This document shows, in pieces, positions 1-4,661 of a stretch of 5,353 nt of DNA (within the stretch, counting starts at the first letter, position 1; every line of letters begins with the position of its first letter). This stretch comes from JAAEQG01 sp023133475 (GTDB taxonomy: Bacteria; Planctomycetota; Phycisphaerae; UBA1845). The DNA lies in assembly GCA_030631415.1 (NCBI GenBank), contig DAOVLE010000282.1, positions 1 through 5,353 on the forward strand, given 5' to 3'. Below the pieces are notes generated by a model, which saw nothing but the letters and a program-made list of their open reading frames with translations, ran no database searches and had not been told where the DNA came from. Position numbers and translations under genes: made by a program.

Positions 1-77
1 ACCTCGCGGAGCGAGGTGGAACCCACCAACCGGCGCGGTGGGTTTCGCCCGCCTACGGCGGGCTCCACCCACCCTAC
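1..77 (-). repeat. Palindromic repeat, copy 1 (cut by window edge)
   Basis: Three successive stem-loops are visible: 1-7/11-17 (ACCTCGC/GCGAGGT, loop GGA), 21-27/37-43 (ACCCACC/GGTGGGT, 9-nt loop) and 47-53/57-63 (GCCCGCC/GGCGGGC, loop TAC). They are followed by the 14-mer TCCACCCACCCTAC at 64-77. The unit is the reverse complement of the complete copy at 4947-5037. The window begins exactly at the first stem, so the opposite 14-bp terminal repeat is missing, presumably only because the window is cut there. Strand is given relative to the 4947-5037 copy. It reads open as a short peptide (EPTNRRGGF...), but that frame is a by-product of the repeat and not a gene. Confidence 0.85.
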
Positions 78-90
78 AGTCAACTTGGGC

Positions 91-129
91 GCAGAGGTTG
101 CACGTCTGCTCGGCAGTGTTTGCCTCTGC
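91..129. other. Inverted repeat, nested hairpin
   Basis: GCAGAGG at 91-97 pairs perfectly with CCTCTGC at 123-129. Inside the loop a smaller CTGC/GCAG stem (106-109/113-116, loop TCG) can form. No T-run follows on either side, so it does not look like an intrinsic terminator. Role unknown. Confidence 0.45.
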
Positions 130-181
130 GGCGGTGGCGGGGTTGGAAGTTGCCGCTTGTTTATTAGTTGCCTGACTGGCT

Positions 182-208
182 GTAACCGGCTGCCTCGCAG
201 CGGGTTAC
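182..208. other. Strong hairpin (11 bp with one G-G mismatch)
   Basis: GTAACC at 182-187 pairs with GGTTAC at 203-208, and GCTGC at 189-193 pairs with GCAGC at 197-201. A single G188-G202 mismatch separates them and the loop is CTC. It may end the transcript of a gene left of the window or be another small palindromic repeat. The downstream sequence GTTAAGGG lacks a T-run, so intrinsic termination is not convincing. Confidence 0.5.
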
Positions 209-248
209 GTTAAGGGCGAAGTGTTGCCAGGGTGTCACCGGCGAACTT

Positions 249-264
249 TGGCACGGTGTTTGTT
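249..264 (+). promoter_or_regulatory. Candidate sigma-54 promoter for fliW
   Basis: TGGCACG at 249-255, a 4-nt spacer, then TTGTT at 260-264 matches the sigma-54 consensus TGGCACG-N4-TTGCW at every fixed position but one: the -12 GC is GT. The -24 GG (250-251) and the -12 dinucleotide (262-263) have the correct 10-nt separation. Transcription would start near 275, giving fliW a leader of about 240 nt. Sigma-54 often drives flagellar genes, which fits. No activator-binding site was recognised upstream. Confidence 0.42.
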
Positions 265-281
265 ATCGGAGATTGGCAACG

Positions 282-296
282 GCACCATCATGGTGC
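282..296 (+). promoter_or_regulatory. Hairpin near the predicted 5' end of the fliW leader
   Basis: GCACCA at 282-287 and TGGTGC at 291-296 form a perfect 6-bp stem with loop TCA. If the sigma-54 site at 249-264 is used, this hairpin lies within about 10 nt of the transcript's 5' end, where it could stabilise the RNA. That role is inference. Confidence 0.4.
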
Positions 297-356
297 ATTT
301 GCTTGTCAGCCGAGGGGTGGTTTTTGTGGCTGGTTCACCTACTCGGGGAACGGTTG

Positions 357-433
357 CCCGGCGCGGAGATGCCGGGGAGCAGAGAGCCCGGCGCCGCCGG
401 GCGAAAGTGCCGGGCCGTGCACACCGGGTGTGC
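357..433 (+). promoter_or_regulatory. Three consecutive GC-rich hairpins in the fliW leader
   Basis: Stem one is CCCGGC/GCCGGG (357-362/371-376) with an 8-nt loop that contains GGA at 365-367. Stem two is GCCCGGC/GCCGGGC (386-392/396-402) with loop GCC. Stem three is GCACAC/GTGTGC (419-424/428-433) with loop CGG. CCCGG and CCGGG units recur, so strands from different stems could also pair with each other. The third stem is followed by A-rich, not T-rich, sequence and so is not a + strand intrinsic terminator. The GGA loop could be a CsrA contact, but it is a single site far from the fliW start. Confidence 0.4.
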
Positions 434-516
434 GGCAAAAAAGTGCTCTTGCTCGGGGGTCGGCCGACGCGGGCGACTCGCCAACCGATTAGGAACAGCC
501 TCATAGGAGTGTCGCG

Positions 517-966
517 ATGCTGCTTGAAACGTCGCGTTTTGGTCAACTGGAGGTGGACGATCAGCGTTTGATCACCTTTCCCGAGGGGATTTTGGGCTTT
601 CCCAAAACGAAGGTGTATGCGCTGGTTCAAACCGGGGAGAATAGCGGTTTTTACTGGTTGCAGGCGGTGGATCGGGCTGACCTTGCCTTTGTGGTGTGTG
701 ATCCCCGGTTGTTCGTTGCCGACTACCGCGTTCCGATCCGGCGGGAAGAGATGCGGGTGCTGGGCGTGAAAGCCCCCAGCGATGCACAGGTGTTCGTCAT
801 CGTGAACAAGGTGGATGAGTTGTTGACGGGCAATTTGCAAGGCCCGCTGGTAGTCAACGTGACAACTCGCGAGGGCAAGCAACTGGTCCTCAGCGACAAA
901 CGCTACTCGACTCGGCATCCGCTGCTGCGACTTCCCTCGAAAGAGCCGATGGGGCAAACCGCATAA
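517..966 (+). CDS. fliW: Flagellar assembly factor FliW
   Basis: FliW is a small cytoplasmic protein that binds either flagellin or CsrA. When free of flagellin it inhibits CsrA and so permits flagellin translation. The 149-residue product has the usual family length. Family hallmarks are visible in order: ITFPEGILGFP (19-29), FYWLQAVD (45-52), LAFVVCDPRLFVADY (56-70), an NLQGPLVVNVTTREGKQLVLSD stretch (106-127) and the C-terminal RYSTRHPL (129-136). The ATG at 517 is preceded by AGGAGT (505-510) at a 6-nt spacing, and the alignment to the family starts at once, so the start is firm. The gene lies 217 bp upstream of csrA on the same strand, with the flagellin gene next, an arrangement known from other flagellated bacteria. 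It probably uses the sigma-54-like site at 249-264. There is no signal peptide or membrane segment. Confidence 0.96.
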   Translation: MLLETSRFGQLEVDDQRLITFPEGILGFPKTKVYALVQTGENSGFYWLQAVDRADLAFVVCDPRLFVADYRVPIRREEMRVLGVKAPSDAQVFVIVNKVDELLTGNLQGPLVVNVTTREGKQLVLSDKRYSTRHPLLRLPSKEPMGQTA

Positions 967-985
967 AATCAGCGCTGGATGCGAC

Positions 986-1000
986 ACCCCCTTTTGGGGT
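986..1000. other. Small hairpin in the fliW-csrA gap
   Basis: ACCCC at 986-990 pairs with GGGGT at 996-1000 around a CTTTT loop, 20 nt after the fliW stop. The following bases (ATACTGAG) are not T-rich, so this is at most a weak attenuator or an RNA-processing site. The overlapping TATACT (1000-1005) resembles a -10 box, but no -35 partner was seen at 16-18 nt. The rest of the 967-1183 gap shows no gene. Confidence 0.3.
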
Positions 1001-1156
1001 ATACTGAGTTGGTTCGTGGTTGGCGCCATGCAGTGATGATGCCAAGTCGGGCGGGGATGTTGGGGTATCCCAAACACCAGCAGCACGAGGCTGATTCCGG
1101 TATGGCATGGGCGTCGCGGAGGTCGCGGCGCGGGGAATCGCAGATAGGTCAATGCA

Positions 1157-1187
1157 TCGGCATAGCCGAGGAAGGAGCCGAGGATGT
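1157..1187 (+). promoter_or_regulatory. Candidate CsrA autoregulatory site over the csrA start
   Basis: GCCGAGGA occurs twice, at 1165-1172 and 1177-1184. Three GGA motifs (1170-1172, 1174-1176, 1182-1184) cover the Shine-Dalgarno and the first base of the ATG. The last one reads AGGATGT (1181-1187), which matches the core of the selected CsrA consensus RUACARGGAUGU. TCGGC at 1157-1161 can pair either with GCCGA at 1165-1169 (3-nt loop) or with GCCGA at 1177-1181. The second choice puts two GGA motifs and the Shine-Dalgarno in the loop. Binding here would block ribosome access, as in the negative autoregulation known for csrA elsewhere. The motifs are seen; CsrA binding is inferred. Confidence 0.5.
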
Positions 1188-1435
1188 TGGTGCTCTCTAG
1201 AACACGCGACGAAACCATCATGATTGGTGATGACATCCAAATCACCATCGTGGATGTACGTGGAGACAAGGTTCGCCTGGGAATCAACGCGCCATCGCAT
1301 GTCGCGGTGCACCGCAAAGAGGTGTACGACGCGATTCAACGCGAGAACCGGTTGGCTTCGGGGATGCAACCAGACGAAATCCAAAACGTAAATCAGCCGC
1401 GCCGCAAGGGCAACACCAGGCCCGGTAAACGGTAA
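1184..1435 (+). CDS. csrA: Carbon storage regulator / translational regulator CsrA
   Basis: CsrA is a dimeric RNA-binding protein that recognises GGA in hairpin loops and represses translation, including that of flagellin. The product is 83 residues, longer than the 61 of E. coli and about 74 of B. subtilis because of a basic C-terminal tail (QPRRKGNTRPGKR). The N-terminal MLVLSRTRDETIMIGD, central VRLGINAP (30-37) and VAVHRKEVYDAIQ (40-52) are typical. RNA-contact residues Leu4, Arg6 and Arg44 are kept. Asn55, which in B. subtilis is linked to FliW sensitivity, is also present, supporting a working FliW-CsrA pair. GGAG at 1174-1177 lies 6 nt before the ATG. The start is certain because family alignment begins at Met1. 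The gene stands between fliW and the flagellin gene, 135 bp upstream of the latter's start. Confidence 0.97.
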   Translation: MLVLSRTRDETIMIGDDIQITIVDVRGDKVRLGINAPSHVAVHRKEVYDAIQRENRLASGMQPDEIQNVNQPRRKGNTRPGKR

Positions 1436-1464
1436 GAAAACGCGCTGCCCGGCGAGACCATTGC

Positions 1465-1493
1465 TCGGGTTTCGGGGGCTGGCGGGCCGGTAA
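1465..1493 (+). promoter_or_regulatory. Weak candidate sigma-28 promoter for flagellin
   Basis: GCCGGTAA at 1486-1493 matches seven of eight bases of the sigma-28 -10 element GCCGATAA. A poor -35 match, TCGGGTTT (1465-1472, consensus TAAAGTTT), lies 13 nt upstream where 11 is usual. If used, transcription would begin near 1500 and the flagellin leader would be about 70 nt. That would cut into the 1495-1512 hairpin but keep both GGA hairpins. The gene could instead be read through from csrA. Confidence 0.22.
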
Positions 1494-1494
1494 G

Positions 1495-1512
1495 TGGAAC
1501 ACGGCGGTTCCA
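1495..1512 (+). promoter_or_regulatory. Upstream hairpin in the csrA-flagellin gap
   Basis: TGGAAC at 1495-1500 pairs perfectly with GTTCCA at 1507-1512 around the 6-nt loop ACGGCG. A GGA is present (1496-1498) but lies in the stem, so it would be a CsrA target only if the stem opened. It is the first of three regularly spaced hairpins before the flagellin start. Confidence 0.4.
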
Positions 1513-1521
1513 GGGCATTTT

Positions 1522-1550
1522 GTGAGGACTCTTCACCAGTTCTTCACCAG
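1522..1550 (+). promoter_or_regulatory. Second candidate CsrA site with a tandem 10-mer
   Basis: The 10-mer TCTTCACCAG occurs at 1530-1539 and again, exactly, at 1541-1550, one base apart. GTGA at 1522-1525 can pair with TCAC at 1533-1536 in the first copy, placing GGA (1526-1528) in a 7-nt loop, or with TCAC at 1544-1547 in the second copy. The GGA is 33 nt from the GGA of the 1551-1568 hairpin, a distance a CsrA dimer could plausibly bridge. The stem is short, so this site should be weaker than the one over the Shine-Dalgarno. Confidence 0.45.
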
Positions 1551-1568
1551 GCAATCAAGGAGGATTGC
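1551..1568 (+). promoter_or_regulatory. CsrA-type hairpin presenting the flagellin Shine-Dalgarno in its loop
   Basis: GCAATC (1551-1556) and GATTGC (1563-1568) form a perfect 6-bp stem around the hexaloop AAGGAG (1557-1562). The loop is the Shine-Dalgarno of the flagellin gene and has GGA (1559-1561) at its centre, which is the defining geometry of a high-affinity CsrA target. CsrA bound here would exclude the 30S ribosome. Another GGA lies just inside the reading frame (1578-1580). This matches the logic of the B. subtilis hag leader. Geometry is seen directly; binding is inferred from the adjacent csrA and fliW. Confidence 0.68.
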
Positions 1569-1570
1569 TC

Positions 1571-3016
1571 ATGAGCAGGATAACCAGCAACATACCTGCC
1601 GTTGTGGCGCAACGCCACTTGCTCGTGTCTCAGCGCGAGTTGGGCGTCGCTTTGGAGAGACTATCCAGTGGAATTCGGATCAACCGCGGGGCGGACGATC
1701 CGGCAGGCTTGATCGTCTCGGAACGGTTGCGCGCCGAGATCGAGGGGCTCAACCAGGCCATCAACAATTCGCACCGGGCGATCAACGTGATCGCCACCAC
1801 CGAGGGGGCTCTTAACGAGGTCAGTGCCCTGCTGATAGACATCCAGGGGCTGATCGTCGAAGCCGCCAACAGCGGCGCTTTCTCACCCGAGGAACGCGAC
1901 GCAAACCAGCTTCAGATCGACTCCGCTATCGAGTCGATAGGGCGCATAGCCAACGTGACCACTTTCGCCGGGCGAAAGCTGTTGGACGGGTCCCTGGACT
2001 ACATTACCAGCGGGATCGACACCGCACATCTGGCGAATACATCGGTTCTGGGGGCGAAGTTCGGATCACGTGACCACATCCCGGTGAAGGTGCAGATCAC
2101 CCAATCAGCCCAAAAGGCACAGTTGATGTACGATGGGGGAACGCCGCTGCCCGGGCCAGACGCGGTGACGGTGGACATCCAAGGCCCCAACGGTATCGTG
2201 GCGCTCAGTTTCCCCGCCAACATGACCCAAAACGAGATGGTGGAAGCCATTCAGTCGCAAACGGATGCGACCGGTGTAACCGCCAGTGCCGGTGCCGCCG
2301 GCGAAGTCTACTTCCAGAGCACCAGTTACGGATCGCGGGAGTTCGTCCGCGTCGAAACGATCGAGGGGTCCGCCGCCTTTGAGGTCAAGAACCGTGACGG
2401 CGGCGGCGACAAGCGAACAGAGGGCGTGGATACACTGGGCACCATCAACGGTTATTCCACCATTGGCGACGGATTGTCCCTCTCGCTGAACTCGTTCCTG
2501 TTGGACATCGATATTACGCTGGATGAGGATTTCGGCGGCGGGCTCGGAGTGACATCCAGCACGTTTGATATTACCGGTGGGGGTTCGCTCTTCCAACTCG
2601 GGCCGCAGGTCAACACCAACCAGCAGGAGAACATCGGCATCAAAGCCATGCATCCCAACAAGCTCGGCTCGCGCTTGGTCGGATACCTCTCGGAGCTTAG
2701 CAGCGGGCAAACCTACGCCTTGCGCGAGGAGAAATTCCAGAATGCCTCCAACACCATCCAACTGGCGATCGAGCAGGTGGCGACCTTGCGGGGGCGGCTG
2801 GGGGCATTCGAACGCAACACGCTGCAAACCAACATCAACCAGTTGCAGATCACCGTCGAGAACCTCACCTCGTCCGAGTCGGTCATACGCGATACCGACT
2901 TTGCGGAAGAAACAACCGAACTGACCCGTGCTCAGATTCTCGTGCAAGCCGGCAACAGTATTCTCGCAATAGCCAACGCCCAGCAGCAAAGTGTCCTGTC
3001 GCTGCTCGGCGGTTAA
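1571..3016 (+). CDS. fliC: Flagellin (filament protein)
   Basis: This is the structural subunit of the flagellar filament, exported unfolded by the flagellar type III system. The start is the ATG at 1571, 7 nt after AAGGAGG (1557-1563), giving 481 residues. A TTG at 1565 is in frame but touches the Shine-Dalgarno and is rejected. The D0/D1 N-terminal helices span about 1-144 (MSRITSNIPAVVAQ; LERLSSGIRINRGADDPAGL; NRIA-like IGRIANVTTFAGRKLLDGS). The C-terminal helices span about 396-481 (LRGRLGAFERNTLQTNINQL; ESVIRDTDFAEETTELTRAQI; ending SVLSLLGG). The middle, about 145-390, is a beta-rich surface insert. It includes a stretch resembling the flagellin IN motif (TQNEMVEAIQSQTDATGVTASAGAAGEVYFQS) and a SLFQLGPQ segment seen in Planctomycete and delta-proteobacterial flagellins. 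No cysteine is present, as is usual for flagellins. Its leader carries CsrA-type hairpins, so translation is probably set by the upstream FliW/CsrA pair. Confidence 0.96.
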   Translation: MSRITSNIPAVVAQRHLLVSQRELGVALERLSSGIRINRGADDPAGLIVSERLRAEIEGLNQAINNSHRAINVIATTEGALNEVSALLIDIQGLIVEAANSGAFSPEERDANQLQIDSAIESIGRIANVTTFAGRKLLDGSLDYITSGIDTAHLANTSVLGAKFGSRDHIPVKVQITQSAQKAQLMYDGGTPLPGPDAVTVDIQGPNGIVALSFPANMTQNEMVEAIQSQTDATGVTASAGAAGEVYFQSTSYGSREFVRVETIEGSAAFEVKNRDGGGDKRTEGVDTLGTINGYSTIGDGLSLSLNSFLLDIDITLDEDFGGGLGVTSSTFDITGGGSLFQLGPQVNTNQQENIGIKAMHPNKLGSRLVGYLSELSSGQTYALREEKFQNASNTIQLAIEQVATLRGRLGAFERNTLQTNINQLQITVENLTSSESVIRDTDFAEETTELTRAQILVQAGNSILAIANAQQQSVLSLLGG

Positions 3017-3082
3017 CCTGAAGTTCTTTCGCTAAGTGAGGTGTAAGTTTCGACGGTAGGTTTTCAATCAGCCCTACTTGGC

Positions 3083-3112
3083 TTGACCCCTCTCCAAAGA
3101 CGGAAGTACCAT
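3083..3112 (+). promoter_or_regulatory. Candidate sigma-70-type promoter for ispD
   Basis: TTGACC (3083-3088, five of six to TTGACA) and TACCAT (3107-3112, four of six to TATAAT) are separated by 18 nt. Transcription would start near 3119 and give a leader of about 57 nt. A TATAAG at 3119-3124 is a better -10 but has no -35 at the right distance. A separate housekeeping promoter makes sense, since ispD is essential and the flagellin gene is conditionally expressed. Confidence 0.33.
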
Positions 3113-3126
3113 GGCGAATATAAGGT

Positions 3127-3151
3127 TGTGTGTGTGTGGCGAAGACTCGCC
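3127..3151 (+). other. TG repeat and small hairpin in the ispD leader
   Basis: Six TG dinucleotides run from 3127 to 3138. They are followed directly by GGCGA (3138-3142) and TCGCC (3147-3151), a 5-bp stem with a 4-nt loop. The tract lies between the candidate promoter and the ispD Shine-Dalgarno, not in coding sequence. Confidence 0.4.
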
Positions 3152-3175
3152 GGGTCCAACTTCCGAGGGTGAACC

Positions 3176-3910
3176 ATGAGCAAGGTGGCAGTGATTATTC
3201 CAGCGGCGGGGAGAAGCGAACGATTCGGCAAGGGGGAAAGCAAGACGCTGGCCAAGATCGACGGTCGGCCGGTTTTCCTGCGAACCATCGAGCACTTCAT
3301 CAACCGTGACGAGGTGATCCAAACTATCCTGGTGGTCGCAGTCCCGGAGTGGGAGCAGGTGCGTGCCACGTACGGTGCCAACCTGGGATTCATGGGAGTC
3401 GAGTTGATCGAGGGTGGAGAAGAGCGTATGGACTCGGTGGCTGCCGGGCTGGAGCGAGTGAAGGAAGAGGCTGATCTGGTCGCGATTCACGACGCCGCCC
3501 GCCCTTGCGTCGCCGCGCGGATGATCGACGGGGTCTTTGCCGAAGCCGCCAAGAGCGGGGCAGCCATCCTGGCTTCGCCGATTACGGGCACCATCAAACG
3601 GGTGAACAAGTCCGGGGTGATCGATGCCACCGTGTCGCGGGAGGCACTCTTTGAGGCTCAGACACCGCAAGTCTTCCGCCGCGAGCTGATCGTCGAAGCC
3701 TATGCAAACCGGGCGACCGGGGAAGAGCCCGTCACCGATGATGCCCAGTTGGTGGAGGCGATGGGGCACCCCGTGTCGGTGGTGAAATCCGATCCCACCA
3801 ACCTGAAGATCACCACCAAGGCTGACATCATCCTGGCCGGCGCAATCCTCAAAGCCCGGCCCAAGAAGCCCATCCACGGGCTAGGCGCGTTCGAGGAGGC
3901 CCAATGGTAA
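3176..3910 (+). CDS. ispD: 2-C-methyl-D-erythritol 4-phosphate cytidylyltransferase IspD
   Basis: IspD joins CTP and 2-C-methyl-D-erythritol 4-phosphate to form CDP-methylerythritol, the third step of the non-mevalonate isoprenoid pathway. The 244-residue length is normal for a single-domain IspD. The nucleotide-binding glycine-rich loop is PAAGRSERFGKGESK (9-23). GGEERMDSVAAGL (80-92), the strongly conserved HDAARPCV (105-112), TIKRVN (139-144), AQTPQVFRREL (161-171), TDDAQLVEAMG (187-197) and NLKITTKADIILA (209-221) follow in the family order. The usual PKQ after the loop is SKT here; the lysine is kept. The ATG at 3176 has GAGG (3165-3168) 7 nt upstream. The gene is 159 bp after flagellin and is probably transcribed on its own. 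No ispF domain is fused to it, and ispF is not adjacent. Confidence 0.95.
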   Translation: MSKVAVIIPAAGRSERFGKGESKTLAKIDGRPVFLRTIEHFINRDEVIQTILVVAVPEWEQVRATYGANLGFMGVELIEGGEERMDSVAAGLERVKEEADLVAIHDAARPCVAARMIDGVFAEAAKSGAAILASPITGTIKRVNKSGVIDATVSREALFEAQTPQVFRRELIVEAYANRATGEEPVTDDAQLVEAMGHPVSVVKSDPTNLKITTKADIILAGAILKARPKKPIHGLGAFEEAQW

Positions 3911-3963
3911 GTCAGGCACGCAGTCATCACGGAACAGCCATCCGATCAGTACCGCGACCGTAA
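3904..3963 (+). CDS. Possible 19-codon ORF overlapping the ispD end
   Basis: An ATG at 3904 overlaps the last codon and stop of ispD in another frame. It is preceded by a strong GAGGAGG (3893-3899) at a 4-nt spacing and reads MVSQARSHHGTAIRSVPRP before TAA at 3961. The position is typical of a translationally coupled next gene. The peptide resembles nothing I recognise. It may be chance, because GAGGAGG also encodes the Glu-Glu of ispD, or it may be the stub of a former downstream gene. Confidence 0.15.
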   Translation: MVSQARSHHGTAIRSVPRP

Positions 3964-3974
3964 GGGAGCGGCCA

Positions 3975-4661
3975 TTATGCGATAAGCGACGGCAGTTCCA
4001 GTAAAGAACCGACCTGATGATCGGGATGGGCTTTTCCCACATCAAAAATACGCTCGTCGCGGCGGATCCAGACTGTAGCGATGCCCAGCGGCTGAGCCCC
4101 GCGTACGTCGCTGTGCAGCGAGTCGCCGACGTGTATCACCCGGTCCGCGGAGACCTTCATCTCTGCCAGAGCTTTGCGGAAGATAGCGGCGTGCGGTTTG
4201 TAAGAGCGAGCATCTTCCGAGGTGACAATGTGGTCGATGGGCAGGTTGTTTTTTTCGACTGCGGCAAGGATGTCCTCGGTATCCGCGTTCGATACGCAAC
4301 AGATGGGCACCTCGATGGCTTTTAAGGACTCGATCGCTTCCGGCTGCAATCTTGGGTCAGCCCAGTATCGCTTGAGGTGCCGGACGAATGGGACCGGGTC
4401 GAAAGGCCCAATCATGGTTTCGAGCGTTTCTATCAGCGTTTCGCACTCCAGCTCGAACAGGTTGCGAAAGGCCCCGTCGTTGGCGGTGTCCAGGGCGGCG
4501 AAAAACCGCTGCCCCCAGGTTATCGCCAACTCCGGCGGAGAGAGGCTTAAGCCGAGTCGATCAACGACCAGACGGCAGGTTTCCTCGACCGCCAGCTTGT
4601 CGCCTCCGGTGATCGTACCGTAGAAATCGATGAACAGTGCGTCGTATCTTCTATGAGCCAT
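3975..4661 (-). CDS. HAD-superfamily hydrolase, substrate unknown
   Basis: This is a 228-residue cytoplasmic enzyme of the haloacid dehalogenase superfamily, with a helical cap inserted after motif I (subfamily I type). Motif I is IDFYGTIT with nucleophile Asp12, motif II is VSNAD with Ser124, motif III is Lys155 in SYKPHAAIF, and motif IV is HVGDSLHSDVRGA with Asp180 and Asp185. The second aspartate of the usual DxDxT is Tyr14. DxYGT occurs in 2-haloacid dehalogenases and in many uncharacterised relatives, so either dehalogenase or phosphatase activity is possible and I do not assign a substrate. The ATG at 4661 lies just before the first beta strand, which fits the family, but no clear Shine-Dalgarno precedes it. 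The gene is convergent with ispD, 64 bp apart, with no obvious shared terminator. Confidence 0.88.
   Translation of the reverse strand: MAHRRYDALFIDFYGTITGGDKLAVEETCRLVVDRLGLSLSPPELAITWGQRFFAALDTANDGAFRNLFELECETLIETLETMIGPFDPVPFVRHLKRYWADPRLQPEAIESLKAIEVPICCVSNADTEDILAAVEKNNLPIDHIVTSEDARSYKPHAAIFRKALAEMKVSADRVIHVGDSLHSDVRGAQPLGIATVWIRRDERIFDVGKAHPDHQVGSLLELPSLIA

Larger units (their letters stand above)
78..516. other. Gene-free, hairpin-rich region upstream of fliW
   Basis: No open frame here looks like a protein; the short frames over 221-571 overlap fliW in other frames or are GC-rich noise. The region holds two hairpins at 91-129 and 182-208, a sigma-54-like promoter at 249-264, a hairpin at 282-296 and a row of GC-rich hairpins at 357-433, before the fliW Shine-Dalgarno AGGAGT at 505-510. 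The part left of about 240 is probably the tail of an upstream intergenic region; the part right of about 275 is probably fliW leader RNA. Confidence 0.6.

Noticed and set aside
419..445. Hairpin plus homopolymer as an intrinsic terminator
   Set aside because: The stem is followed by A's, not T's, on the + strand, and on the - strand the T-run comes before the stem.
1000..1005. TATACT as a -10 box for csrA
   Set aside because: No -35 element lies at 16-18 nt, there is no extended -10, and it overlaps the arm of a small hairpin.
235..1317. Long 360-codon open frame on the - strand
   Set aside because: It runs antisense through fliW and into csrA, both unmistakable on the + strand, and its translation is rich in His, Arg and Pro with no recognisable domain.
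1565..1570. TTG at 1565 as the flagellin start
   Set aside because: It sits within 2 nt of the Shine-Dalgarno; the ATG at 1571 has a 7-nt spacing and gives the family's normal MSRI N-terminus.
2105..2989. 294-codon open frame on the - strand
   Set aside because: It lies entirely antisense to the flagellin gene and is explained by GC-rich codon use.
3074..3877. 267-codon open frame on the - strand
   Set aside because: It is antisense to ispD, whose motifs are complete on the + strand.
4017..4623. Two + strand open frames over the hydrolase gene
   Set aside because: They are antisense to the HAD gene, whose four catalytic motifs are intact and in order.
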